Assembly: GCA_038203615.1 (NCBI GenBank)
Contig: JBBRDU010000026.1
Coordinates: 1 to 35,743, forward strand
Reading direction: 5' to 3'
Length of the DNA stretch: 35,743 bases
From: JBBRDU01 sp038203615
GTDB taxonomy: Bacteria > Verrucomicrobiota > Verrucomicrobiia > Chthoniobacterales > UBA10450
The notes under the pieces are model-generated. The model had not been told where the DNA came from and did no database searches. It saw only the letters and a list, made by a program, of their open reading frames with translations. This document shows positions 15,673-23,913 of the stretch, one piece after another (position 1 is the stretch's first letter; the number at the start of each line of letters is the position of its first letter). The translations under genes and the position numbers were made by a program.

Positions 15673-16084
15673 CTACTCTGGCAGGTGGATCCGGCCTTCT
15701 ACGTAGGTGACGGCGTGTCCGCCAATGCGCACCCGTTCGCCGCAATCCTCACAAAACCTTGTCCCGTTCCACCCGCAGCTCCCCACTCTTTGACTGAAAC
15801 CGGATGAGGTCTTCCTTGTAGCCGAGGTGATTAAGAATCACGTGGGCCGCCGCCAAGGTGGCGTGGCCGCACAGATCGACCTCCACGGCCGGCGTCATCC
15901 AACGTAAATCGAAGTGATTCGCGCGCTCGATCAGGAAAGCGGTCTCGGACAGGTTATTCTCCGCCGCAATCTGTTGCAACAACTCGTCAGCGAGCCATTT
16001 CTCCTGCAATAGACACACTCCGGCCGGATTCCCCGCGAAGTGGTAGCCCGAGAACGCGGTCACCTCAAAATATGGAATACCCAT
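15673..16084 (-). pseudogene. phzF-family pseudogene with internal deletion
   Basis: The first 111 codons encode the N-terminus of a PhzF-type epimerase/isomerase: VTAFSGYHFAGNPAGV, the catalytic-Glu motif NLSETAFL (E47) and VDLCGHATLAAAHVI. The frame then meets a TGA at 15749-15751. In another frame of the same strand the DNA continues with EDCGERVRIGGHAVTYVEG, then RIHLPE and a stop at 15673, which is the expected PhzF C-terminal strand. About 140 residues of the usual ~270 are missing, so an internal deletion with a frame change has destroyed the gene. It has no partner gene. Confidence 0.75.
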
Positions 16085-16161
16085 TCACTACTTGGCAGAT
16101 TTCATCACGCCCGGCAGGGACGTAAACCGCTTCTTCAAGTGCGGCAAGGAATCGGGGCGAA

Positions 16162-17463
16162 CTACAATTCCGCCGAGACGGCCCGCGAACGGAGCACTTC
16201 GACACGACCTTCGCGTTTGCCGCCGCAGCGCGGAAAGGTCTGGCAACACCAGAAGGGGCGCCCTTGGAAACCGCGCTTCAGCTTCATAGAGCGGCTGCAG
16301 AATGGACAGGTTGGATCCATCACTGATACCGAAGAAGCGAATCCATCCATCCAGTGACTGAACTCGAATAGGTTTTCGCGCGGCGCCGAGACCTGCATGA
16401 TGAGCTGCTCCAGCTCGGCTCGATCGATCAGCCGGATCGGCTTTTCCTGGGCGAGAGCCCGGGCGTCGCGCGTGTAAGAGCCGCTCGTTATGAAAATCCC
16501 CTCGGTCGCGCCGGCGGCCATGATCGTGCCATAAAATTCCTGCACCGATGGCGCGCTCACTTTCCAGTTATTCCAGTGCCGGCACTGCACTAAAATCATT
16601 TCGTTCCCTTTGCGCAAGGTGAGGTCGTTGCTGCCGTCTGATCCGATGCCGCCGGACATTTCCACGGCGTAGTCTTGCCGGCGAAAAATCTCGCCGACTA
16701 ACAACTCGAACGCTTCTGGTTCGAGTCCGTCCAGCGTCGCCTCGGCCGGCTCGGTCGCCATCGCATCATTGGCCGGGCGAGGCGTCACGACCCGGCGAGG
16801 CGGGGTGGATGGTTCCACCGACGGCCTGCTCTTGCGCTTGACCAGCCACACCATCAAAAGAAGCAGAGTCGGAATGAGCACGACCAGCGGGTGACTGTCG
16901 ATAAACATCCCGAAGGCTGTGACCATTCCGCCGGAAGAAGGCGCTGGGGCCGGTGCCAGAACGAGCGGTTTTTCGATAGCGTAGACGGTGGGAGTCGACA
17001 CCTCTGCCGGTGTGGGAGATGGCTGCGCTTCCGCCATCAACGGAGGGGTCGAGGTCGTTTCGCCCGGTGGCGCCTGCACAAAAGTCACGCCGCGAGGACC
17101 AACCCGATCGCATTCGGCTGCGGCAAAGTCGGTCCGTTGCCAGGTTCGCCGAGGTCCGTTTCCTTCCACTTCCCGCCAGTCCGCTCCCCCCGCGTTCTGG
17201 GCCAGGATGGATTGTATTTCCGCTTCGTTCAGCTGGCCGATTTTCGTAAACGTCAGCTGACAAGCCACTCCGTCTCGATATTGAAGATCTACTTTCCAGG
17301 GGCCGCCGCGATAGACCGCGGTATTTTTGCTGTGGTTTTCCTCCGTGGCGGGCCCGTGCTGGGCCAGAATGGAATCCTTCGTCTGGCCGAGCTCCATGGC
17401 AGCCGCGCCGGCCGTAAAAGCGCACAGATAAAGGAAGATAGGAGCGAAGCGCACGACGCCCAT
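16162..17463 (-). CDS. Membrane-tethered Mrr-like nuclease-fold protein with zinc ribbon
   Basis: 433 residues from the ATG at 17463. Order: N-terminal hydrophobic segment (1-22); extracytoplasmic domain (about 24-130, MELGQTKDSILAQHGPATEE type); Pro/Thr linker; membrane segment (about 191-208) followed by KRKSR, which predicts a cytoplasmic C-terminus; Mrr_cat/restriction-endonuclease-like domain (about 243-357, GLEPEAFELLVGEIFRRQDY, GGIGSDGSNDL, then LVQCRHW); topoisomerase-type C4 zinc ribbon (C386, C389, C406 or C407, C413). D280 is in place, but the expected Lys of QCK is Arg295, so nuclease activity is doubtful. A DNA-binding or sensing role is possible. An in-frame start at 17610 would run through a repeat and is unlikely. 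Confidence 0.78.
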   Translation of the reverse strand: MGVVRFAPIFLYLCAFTAGAAAMELGQTKDSILAQHGPATEENHSKNTAVYRGGPWKVDLQYRDGVACQLTFTKIGQLNEAEIQSILAQNAGGADWREVEGNGPRRTWQRTDFAAAECDRVGPRGVTFVQAPPGETTSTPPLMAEAQPSPTPAEVSTPTVYAIEKPLVLAPAPAPSSGGMVTAFGMFIDSHPLVVLIPTLLLLMVWLVKRKSRPSVEPSTPPRRVVTPRPANDAMATEPAEATLDGLEPEAFELLVGEIFRRQDYAVEMSGGIGSDGSNDLTLRKGNEMILVQCRHWNNWKVSAPSVQEFYGTIMAAGATEGIFITSGSYTRDARALAQEKPIRLIDRAELEQLIMQVSAPRENLFEFSHWMDGFASSVSVMDPTCPFCSRSMKLKRGFQGRPFWCCQTFPRCGGKREGRVEVLRSRAVSAEL

Positions 17464-17518
17464 CCGAGCAAGCTCTGCACCAGCGGAGCGGCCCAGTGCA
17501 CGGAAAACTCCATGGTTG

Positions 17519-17595
17519 GGTGGGGCGAGACTCCGTCGAGCCGTCGAATTCCGGGCACAGAAAACATAGTCGGCTCGACAGAGTCTCGCCCCACC
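17519..17595. repeat. ~77-bp inverted repeat
   Basis: GGTGGGGCGAGACTCCGTCG... (17519 on) and its near-perfect reverse complement ending CTCGCCCCACC (17595) form ~25-bp arms around a 26-base centre. The arm word is the one also found after gmhA at 13105-13132. Confidence 0.75.
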
Positions 17596-17659
17596 GGCAC
17601 TTCCAGTCACAGACCTCCGCTACAGCAAGTCTCTAATCTGTGATAATCTGCGTCTATCT

Positions 17660-18760
17660 GTGGCTAATTCCATCACCCCATCGCCCCGGCTCGGGGCGGT
17701 TATTTTTCTTCTGTCCGCCGCGACGTTCGCGCGCGCGACCGATGATCCAGCACCGAAAGAAGCGGATTACGTCATTCGCGATTTTCAATTCACTTCGGGC
17801 GAAAGCCTGCCCGAGCTGCGCATTCATTATCGCACCCTTGGAAAACCAGAAAACGACGAACAGGGCCGCATCCGTAACGCGGTTCTGATTACGCACGGGA
17901 CCACCGGGAGCGGGGCTCAATTCATTCGCCCCGAATTCGGCGGTGAGCTGTTCGGCCAGGGGCAGCCGCTCGATGCCACCAAATATTTCATCGTTCTTCC
18001 CGATGGCATCGGCCACGGAAAATCGAGCAAACCGAGCGACGGACTGCGCGCCAAGTTTCCCCGCTACGGCTATGTCGACATGGTGGAGGCGCAACACCGT
18101 TTGCTGGCGGACGGGCTGGGGGTGAATCACGCCCGCCTCATCATGGGAACGTCCATGGGCGGAATGCATACCTGGTTGTGGGGCGAAACGCATCCCGACT
18201 TCATGGACGCGCTTTTCCCGCTGGCCAGTCTGCCCACCCAAATCTCGGGGCGTAATCGCGCCTGGCGCCGCCTGGTCATCGACGCCATCCGCCATGACCC
18301 GGCCTGGAAAGGCGGCGATTACACGGCTCAGCCGCCCAGCCTGCGAACCGCCGCCGAAATCTTGTGGCTCATGAGCAGTAATCCGGTGCTACGGCAAAAA
18401 GAAGCGCCTACTCTGGCCAAAGCCGACGAGGCTCTGGACCAGTTCATCGAGCAAATCACCAAGGCGGACGACGCGAACGACGTTCTCTATGCTCTGGAAG
18501 CGTCGCATGATTACGATCCCGGTCCGAACCTGGAGAAGATCAGGGTGCCGCTGCTGGCCATCAATTCGGCGGATGACCTGATCAATCCGCCGGAACTCGG
18601 CCTTCTGGAGCGGGAAATCAAACGCGTTCCGCACGGTCGCGCCCTAATCCTTCCGCTGAGCGAGAAAACACGCGGGCACGGCAGCCACACCATCGCAGCC
18701 TTGTGGAAGGATGAGCTGGTCAAGCTGCTCCAGGCTTCGGAGCCGGGCGGCAAGAAGTAA
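17660..18760 (+). CDS. Exported MetX-like alpha/beta hydrolase
   Basis: 366 residues, GTG start, with a signal peptide of about 26 residues (LGAVIFLLSAATFARA). The alpha/beta-hydrolase core resembles homoserine O-acetyltransferase: LRIHYRTLG, AVLITHGTTGSG (oxyanion region), DGIGHGKSSKPSDG, the nucleophile elbow GTSMGGMHTW with S165, the acid at NSADDLINPP and the His at TRGHGSHT. MetX enzymes are cytoplasmic and use acetyl-CoA. The export signal and the stand-alone location argue that this one is a hydrolase of unknown substrate rather than a methionine-pathway enzyme. A palindromic repeat begins right after the stop. Confidence 0.82.
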   Translation: MANSITPSPRLGAVIFLLSAATFARATDDPAPKEADYVIRDFQFTSGESLPELRIHYRTLGKPENDEQGRIRNAVLITHGTTGSGAQFIRPEFGGELFGQGQPLDATKYFIVLPDGIGHGKSSKPSDGLRAKFPRYGYVDMVEAQHRLLADGLGVNHARLIMGTSMGGMHTWLWGETHPDFMDALFPLASLPTQISGRNRAWRRLVIDAIRHDPAWKGGDYTAQPPSLRTAAEILWLMSSNPVLRQKEAPTLAKADEALDQFIEQITKADDANDVLYALEASHDYDPGPNLEKIRVPLLAINSADDLINPPELGLLEREIKRVPHGRALILPLSEKTRGHGSHTIAALWKDELVKLLQASEPGGKK

Positions 18761-18893
18761 GAGAGTGAGCGGCTCGCCGCTTTCATTTTAGCAACGCCCT
18801 CGGAGAGGCCGTTTCACCAAGAAGCGCGAGGTGGATCGCGATCTCCGAGCGCAATGTTACGCCGCAGCAGCGAAGCCGCTCACTCTGGCTCTC
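18761..18893. repeat. Nested inverted-repeat element
   Basis: Outer arms AGAGTGAGCGGC (18762-18773) and GCCGCTCACTCT (18875-18886) enclose a second repeat unit. TTTAGCAACGCCCTCGGAGAGG (22 bases, 18787-18808) and GAGGTGGATCGCGATCTCC (18828-18846) both recur, inverted, at 24051-24072 and 24000-24018 with a different core. The element starts at the stop codon of the hydrolase. Confidence 0.75.
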
Positions 18894-18932
18894 CTTGGAA
18901 CACATCTTCCCCAGTGATATCTTCTAATCTCC

Positions 18933-19442
18933 ATGAGCAAGGCGTTTACCCGCGAAGAGAACGAAGGACCGGAATATCCCGACCTTCCGCCGACCTTGTC
19001 TGCACTTCCGCCCGGCGCGCGCAACTACATGACCCGTGCCGGGGCCGATCGGCTCCGCGCTGAGCTCGCCCGCCTCGTCGATATAGAACGGCCGGCCCTC
19101 GCCGCGGCTTCCGACGATTCGGAGGCGAAACGCCGCCTCCGCTTGATCGACCAGCGCATCTTCCAGCTCGAGCAAAGTTTCCAGTCCGCCGAAGTCGTTT
19201 CTCCGCCAGACGCACCCCCAAAGACTGTCACCTTCGGGGCCACCGTCACTGTCCGCGGTCCGGACGGCGAGGAGACGTTCCGGATCGTAGGCGTGGATGA
19301 GACCGATCATGCCCGCGGCTGGGTCAGTTGGCTCTCTCCCGTGGCGCGCGCTTTGATGAATGCGAAAGTCGGACAACGCGTCCGGTTCAAATACCCCTGC
19401 GGCGAAGAGCATTTGGAAGTGATCGCCATCCGTTACGAATGA
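18933..19442 (+). CDS. greB: GreA/GreB-family transcript cleavage factor
   Basis: 169 residues. It opens MSKAFTREENEGPEYPDLPP and reads LPPGARNYMTRAGADRLRAEL, the usual GreB-type N-terminus. The coiled-coil domain (about 32-85) and FKBP-like C-domain (about 95-169, TVTFGATVTVRGPDGEETF, then VSWLSPVARALMNAKVG) follow. Gre factors enter the RNA polymerase secondary channel and stimulate cleavage of backtracked RNA. The coil is short and has D/E residues near the expected tip (SDDSEAK), but I cannot confirm the catalytic pair. The GreB rather than GreA assignment rests on the N-terminus. No Shine-Dalgarno is visible. Confidence 0.85.
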   Translation: MSKAFTREENEGPEYPDLPPTLSALPPGARNYMTRAGADRLRAELARLVDIERPALAAASDDSEAKRRLRLIDQRIFQLEQSFQSAEVVSPPDAPPKTVTFGATVTVRGPDGEETFRIVGVDETDHARGWVSWLSPVARALMNAKVGQRVRFKYPCGEEHLEVIAIRYE

Positions 19443-19540
19443 ACAGCGATCGCCGATAACACCACGCGAGACTGCGGCGGGTTGCGCATGGCTCCTTCGT
19501 TCCTGTTGGGGCCGCTCCTGGCGTCCCGGCCGTGTAAAAT

Positions 19541-19559
19541 GGGAAGCAAACTGCTTCCC
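19541..19559. repeat. Short palindrome GGGAAGC...GCTTCCC
   Basis: GGGAAGC and GCTTCCC flank AAACT, and CCTACAG follows. The same GGGAAGC word with a CTACAG/CTGTAG edge recurs at 22007-22025. It sits 31 bases before the amidohydrolase start. Confidence 0.6.
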
Positions 19560-19589
19560 CTACAGAAAAGAGGGGATCAAACTCGGCTC

Positions 19590-21272
19590 ATGCGTTGCTT
19601 ATTTTGCCTATCTGTCGCCTTCCTTTCCTCGGTCCTTCCGCTTTGCGGTCAACCTGCTCCGGCCTTCGATACCATTATCAAAGGCGGCATGGTCTATGAT
19701 GGATCGGGTGGGGAAGGGCGACGGGCCGATGTTGCCATTCGGGGCGATCGCATCGCAGGAGTCGGGGATTTTGGAAAGGCCACAGCCAAAAATGTGGTGG
19801 ACGCCAAAGGCCTGGCGGTCGCGCCCGGCTTTATTAACATGCTCTCCTGGTCCACCGAGTCGCTCATTCAGGATGGCCATTCCCAGAGTGAGATTCGGCA
19901 GGGAGTCACCACCGAAATCATGGGCGAAGGCGAATCGATGGGTCCGTTGAATGACGCGATGAAGCAGCGGATGCGGAAGGACCAGAAAGATATCAAATAC
20001 GAGATTCCGTGGACGACTTTGTCTGAATATCTTCGTTATCTCGAGACCCGCGGGATCTCCTGCAACGTAGCCTCATTCGTGGGAGCAACGACCATTCGCG
20101 ATTACGTCGTCGGATTGGAAGATAAAGCGCCGACCCCGACCCAGCTCGAACAAATGCGCGAATTGGTGCGCAAGGAAATGGAAGCGGGGGCGCTGGGCAT
20201 TGGCACCTCCCTGATCTATCCGCCGGCCTTTTACGCCAAAACCGAAGAGCTCATCGAGCTCTGCAAAGTGGCCGCCAAATATAAGGGCAAATACATCTCG
20301 CATATGCGGAGTGAAGGGAACCGTTTGCTCGAAGCCTTCGATGAACTCGTGCAAATCAGCCGGGCCGCCGGCATACCGGCTGAGATTTATCACATCAAAG
20401 CCGCCGGTCAGCAGAATTGGCCGAAGCTCGACGATTTCCTTTCCCGGATTGAAGCCGCCCAGAAGGAGGGGCTAAAAATCACCGCCGACATGTACACTTA
20501 CACCGCGGGCGGGACAGGACTCGACGCCTGCCTTCCGCCCTGGACGGAAGATGGCGGTTCTCCGGCGTTGCTGAAACGCCTGCGTGATCCAGCCACGCGC
20601 GCCAGGATTGCCGAGGAGGTCAAGAAGCCGAGCGATGCCTGGGAAAACATGTATCTCGCCGCCGGGTCTCCTGATCGAATTCTCCTCGTTGGTTTTAAGT
20701 CGGAGAAACTGAAACCGCTCACCGGAAAATCGCTAGCCGAAGTTGCGAAGATGCGCGGACAAGATGCCATCGAAACCCTTATGGACCTGATCGCCGAGGA
20801 TGAATCGCGCATCGACACGATCTATTTCATGATGTCGGAAGAGAACGTGAAGAAAGAATTGGCGAAACCGTGGATCTCTTTCGGTTCCGATGAAGCCTCG
20901 CAAGTACCGGAGGGTGTTTTCCTGAAATCGAATCCACATCCGCGCGCCTACGGCAACTTCGCGCGCGTGCTCGGAAAATATGTCCGCGATGAAAAACTGA
21001 TTTCGTTAGGCGAGGCGGTGCGACGGCTAAGTGCCCTGCCGGCCACCAATCTGGGTTTGGATCACCGGGGGTTGCTCAAAGAGGGCATGTTTGCCGACAT
21101 CGCCGTCTTTGATCCGGCCACGATCGCCGACCGCGCCACCTTCGATAAGCCACATCAATACGCTGTGGGCGTGAAGCATGTGTTCGTGAACGGCCAACCT
21201 GTGCTGAAAGAGGGCGAGCACACCGGCGCGAAACCAGGCCGCGCCTTATGGGGACCCGGCAAGACTCTCTGA
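19590..21272 (+). CDS. Exported D-aminoacylase-like amidohydrolase
   Basis: 560 residues from the ATG at 19590, with a signal peptide (RCLFCLSVAFLSSVLPLCGQ). FDTIIKGGMVYDGSGGEGRRADVAIRG and APGFINM mark the composite amidohydrolase fold. ISHMRSEG, AEIYHIKAAG and SFGSDEAS align with the D-aminoacylase/N-acyl-D-glutamate deacylase family, which frees D-amino acids from N-acyl groups. The metal HxH expected after PGFI is absent (PGFINMLSWSTES), and the expected Cys ligand region reads EIMGEGESMGP with Glu instead. This fits a divergent subfamily with a changed metal site. The upstream in-frame start at 19482 would translate a palindrome and is rejected. A hairpin follows the stop by two bases. 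Confidence 0.85.
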   Translation: MRCLFCLSVAFLSSVLPLCGQPAPAFDTIIKGGMVYDGSGGEGRRADVAIRGDRIAGVGDFGKATAKNVVDAKGLAVAPGFINMLSWSTESLIQDGHSQSEIRQGVTTEIMGEGESMGPLNDAMKQRMRKDQKDIKYEIPWTTLSEYLRYLETRGISCNVASFVGATTIRDYVVGLEDKAPTPTQLEQMRELVRKEMEAGALGIGTSLIYPPAFYAKTEELIELCKVAAKYKGKYISHMRSEGNRLLEAFDELVQISRAAGIPAEIYHIKAAGQQNWPKLDDFLSRIEAAQKEGLKITADMYTYTAGGTGLDACLPPWTEDGGSPALLKRLRDPATRARIAEEVKKPSDAWENMYLAAGSPDRILLVGFKSEKLKPLTGKSLAEVAKMRGQDAIETLMDLIAEDESRIDTIYFMMSEENVKKELAKPWISFGSDEASQVPEGVFLKSNPHPRAYGNFARVLGKYVRDEKLISLGEAVRRLSALPATNLGLDHRGLLKEGMFADIAVFDPATIADRATFDKPHQYAVGVKHVFVNGQPVLKEGEHTGAKPGRALWGPGKTL

Positions 21273-21274
21273 TT

Positions 21275-21305
21275 GGTAGGGACGGCGCAGCGCGCTGTCC
21301 CTACC
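21275..21305. repeat. GGTAGGGAC...GTCCCTACC palindrome
   Basis: 31 bases: GGTAGGGAC and GTCCCTACC arms around GGCGCAGCGCGCT. It is a compact version of the 3204-3309 family. Its place between convergent genes suggests it may also stop transcription. Confidence 0.7.
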
Positions 21306-21307
21306 TA

Positions 21308-21944
21308 CTATTCGATTTTGGCGTGCGCTTGAATCTGCTCCGCGCTCGGTTCCGCACTGCGGATCCAATCGCGCGCCGCCGTGACCTGGCTCTCATTCAC
21401 CGGGGTGGCCCGTGGGAATTTTTCAACCTCGGCCCCGGGCTCGGTCTCTTTCACCGGCCTGGCCTTTTTGACGGTGTACTCCCAGTCCCGGCCGAACTTA
21501 TAAAGCGAGTAGTACATGGTGCCGGCTTCGACTCGCCCGACCCCGCTGCAACGCATCGCGTTGTAGAACATCAGATCGCATTCCTGCCAGGGTCGATTGT
21601 GCTGATCGTAGGCGACGTCGTGCAGGACGGAGGCGTTTCGATATCTTCCCTCAAACGGTCCGCCCATGATGGACCAGAACGATTTCGGAATGGACGCCTC
21701 TGAGAACTTTCGATCCGGCAGGGGCGATCCACACCGCGCCCTTTGGGTCAATGTAACGCAGCTCGTTGAGCAGAGTCATGGAGCGACCGTCCGGATCCCA
21801 GCGTGTCTCAGGGAACCCGCTGTAATATCCCCACTTGTGTGACTGCTCAGCGCCAGCCGTCCAGTTCAGCCTTTTCCCTGAAGCGCAGCCCGCCAGCCCC
21901 ACGATCACGACTGCGTCGCAGATGAGTTTCCCTGTTATCACCAC
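21308..21944 (-). pseudogene. Frameshifted DUF1353-type lipoprotein gene
   Basis: The two overlapping frames make one protein. From the GTG at 21944: a hydrophobic leader with lipobox LAGC, then GYYSGFPETRWDPDGRSMTL and ELRYIDPKGAVWIAPAGSKV. In the next frame: EASIPKSFWSIMGGPFEGRY, RNASVLHDVAYDQHN and DLMFYNAMRCSGV, to the stop at 21308. The P-x-G...(D)GASIP-x-xFW...G.P..G.YR.ASVLHD pattern is that of DUF1353. Removing a single base near 21700-21705 (minus-strand context AAAGTTCTCAGAG) would join the frames into a ~210-residue lipoprotein. A genuine one-base insertion or a sequencing error are both possible. Confidence 0.75.
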
Positions 21945-22002
21945 TGACCAGTGGCGAAATTCACAACTCTCTCAAGCGCCTCTTCTTCGCTATGAGATTC
22001 CT

Positions 22003-22142
22003 GTAGGGGAAGCGGTCAGCTTCCCGCCCCGTGGGAACGGGACCCTGGCAGCGTCCTCTAAGTGACCGGGTATTTTCTGGGAGAAGGTCACTTCATTCAA
22101 ACCGTGATTTACAAGGAGTGGCGGAGCGGCCGCCCCTACAGT
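22003..22142. repeat. Cluster of intergenic palindromes
   Basis: It contains GGGAAGC/GCTTCCC (22007-22025, preceded by GTAGG), the hairpin arms AAGTGACC (22060-22067) and GGTCACTT (22086-22093), and GTGGCGGAGCGGCCGCCCCTAC (22118-22139, in two parts). The last one contains the stop codon of the minus-strand cytochrome gene. Confidence 0.6.
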
Positions 22143-23278
22143 TTCCTGCGCAAAGCGCGCAAGTGCTCGGCGAACTTTCCGGTATCAAGATGCCCGTGCG
22201 CCTCGTCGATATCTTTTCGCAACGCGCTTAATTCCGGATCCAGCTTGAGCGGGACATCGCGGTTAGCATTGAGCGCCGCGGTCAACCGATCCAAGGCCAG
22301 GACCAGCCGCCGCCCCCGATAGAAGCACGCCTCCACCGAGCGCTCCTTGTTGATCGTAAACTCGGGATCCGTTTCAGCCAAACTTCGCAACACCGACAGG
22401 ACCCCGTCCGTCGTCGGGCTCCATTTCGCCGCGGCCCGCGCCAGAGTGTCCCCTTCCTTTTGCAACGGCTCCAGATCAGACGTGGCCGGCTCCACCACTT
22501 GCGGCAAATTCGGATCGGTCAACGTAACCCTGGCCAGCAGCCAGCCGAGCGCCACCGACGTTTCCTGCATATCGGGCGCGGGTTCGCTCTGCGTCCGAGC
22601 ACCCCAGGCCGCTTCGCGCAAGGCCGTAGCTTGCCCGGTTAACCAGGCGCGGGCGCCGCTCCACGGATCCTCGTCCTTCCAGTGTTTCGGTTCGTTGACC
22701 GATTGGCTGTCGAGCTCGAAGACGAGGGTGGGATGGCCCGCTTGCAAGATGTCCTTGTCGATATTTTGATGACAAGCCACGCAGGCATTCGCGCGCATAG
22801 AAAGATTGCGCAGGTCGTGCAGACCAGCGCTGACCCGCATGGCGTATGTCCAATCGGGCCGCGTATGCCCGCGTAACCAGCCGCCCGCCGCGCCATGACA
22901 CGATTCGCAGGAAACTCCCTGATCAACCGGGGCCACAGCCGCCAGGCGAGTGGGCGCCACCGCTTGCAAGGGAGAGTGACATCCCATGCACCGCGCATTG
23001 GCCGGAGCGTGGCCAATGCCGACCGCCTCGGCGATCCGGGTGGAACGCGCGTCCAGAAGAATGGCATAAGCCCGTGTATGAAAATCTTGCCGGCTCCAGG
23101 TGATAAATTGGCTGCGCTTTTCGCCGGCACCGCCATGGCAGCTGGAAGAACTGCAGCCAGCCGAGCCGACAAAAACCCCGGGGCCTTCCCGCGCCTGTTT
23201 GACGTCGCCTCCCGCGGCTTTAACCGATGCCGCAGCCACGAGCAACAGAGAGAAGAAAACGAAGCGCACCCCAGGCAC
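22136..23278 (-). CDS. Exported tetraheme cytochrome c
   Basis: 380 residues, GTG start, with a signal peptide of about 22 residues (VFFSLLLVAAASVKAAG). Heme sites: C97-MG-C100-H, C124-ES-C127-H and C166-VA-C169-H are standard CxxCH. C42-SSSS-C47-H is a CX4CH variant. GHTRPDWTYAMRVS, then LRNLSMRANACVACHQNID and ILQAGHPTLVFELD resemble the cytochrome c-554 type found with planctomycete and verrucomicrobial electron-transfer genes. The C-terminal ~200 residues are helical and heme-free. It is periplasmic and probably an electron carrier; partners are not in the window. Extra His residues could be distal ligands. A homologue-based redox role is inferred. Confidence 0.85.
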   Translation of the reverse strand: MPGVRFVFFSLLLVAAASVKAAGGDVKQAREGPGVFVGSAGCSSSSCHGGAGEKRSQFITWSRQDFHTRAYAILLDARSTRIAEAVGIGHAPANARCMGCHSPLQAVAPTRLAAVAPVDQGVSCESCHGAAGGWLRGHTRPDWTYAMRVSAGLHDLRNLSMRANACVACHQNIDKDILQAGHPTLVFELDSQSVNEPKHWKDEDPWSGARAWLTGQATALREAAWGARTQSEPAPDMQETSVALGWLLARVTLTDPNLPQVVEPATSDLEPLQKEGDTLARAAAKWSPTTDGVLSVLRSLAETDPEFTINKERSVEACFYRGRRLVLALDRLTAALNANRDVPLKLDPELSALRKDIDEAHGHLDTGKFAEHLRALRRKL

Positions 23279-23374
23279 GCCACGAGACTAACATCTCCCG
23301 CCCAGGAAATTCCACGCTAAAGGAATTTGCTGTTCTCGCCTACCTGCGGCCCGGACGCATCGCCCCTGCCGCGC

Positions 23375-23863
23375 TCAATCTCTCCAGGATTTCCAGCGTT
23401 TGCGGATCGGTTTAGTATAGCGCTTCACGTCGATATCGCGTAACCGGTCCACGCTGTCCTTTACCGTTTCGGCGGAATCTTCATACTTCTCCTTTACCGT
23501 TTTCAGGAACGGCCAGAGAAATGGCAGGGAGAGAAAGCTCCAGTTGACCCGCCCGAGCGGCGATTCCATTTCCACCTCTTTTTCGTCTTCCGCCGTGGCG
23601 TAGCGCAGAGCCCAGCCCACGGCCAGCCCCAGGGCCAGCGCGCCGATGATGGTCGGGACCGGATTTTCCCGAAGAAAAAATTCGGTGCGCTCGCGGGCCA
23701 CGCCCGCCTTTTCCTTGGTTTGCTGCCAGGTATCACCGGCGACAGTGGAGGCTTTTTGGGCGACGCGACGCAAACGTCCGTCGCTTTCCAAATTTTGATC
23801 TTCGTTGGCCGGGATGGAAGCTAATGGATCGTCTTGCATAAAATCACTTTCGGTCGGGTTCAT
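23375..23863 (-). CDS. DUF883/ElaB-like membrane-anchored protein
   Basis: 162 residues from the ATG at 23863. The N-terminal half is hydrophilic and helical (LRRVAQKASTVAGDTWQQTK, EKAGVARERTEFF). Then come FLRENPVPTIIGALALGLAV and GWALRYA, the ENP + Gly-rich membrane helix seen in the ElaB/YqjD/DUF883 family. The second half (about 100-162) adds WSFLSLPFLWPFLKTVKEKY and a basic end RYTKPIRKRWKSWRD. ElaB-type proteins anchor ribosomes or other components to the inner membrane. Here the basic C-terminus is an addition. Alternative starts are a GTG at 23881 and an ATG at 23839. Confidence 0.72.
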   Translation of the reverse strand: MNPTESDFMQDDPLASIPANEDQNLESDGRLRRVAQKASTVAGDTWQQTKEKAGVARERTEFFLRENPVPTIIGALALGLAVGWALRYATAEDEKEVEMESPLGRVNWSFLSLPFLWPFLKTVKEKYEDSAETVKDSVDRLRDIDVKRYTKPIRKRWKSWRD

Positions 23864-23913
23864 TATAATATGAATTCGCACCTCGCGCGACTTCCGCGTC
23901 CCTTCTCCACGTC

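Noticed and set aside
17560..17595. Promoter or operator for the MetX-like hydrolase
   Set aside because: The inverted repeat matches the repeat family also found after gmhA, so a gene-specific operator is unlikely.
19482..19589. N-terminal extension of the amidohydrolase
   Set aside because: These 36 codons run through a palindromic repeat and precede a normal signal peptide starting at 19590.
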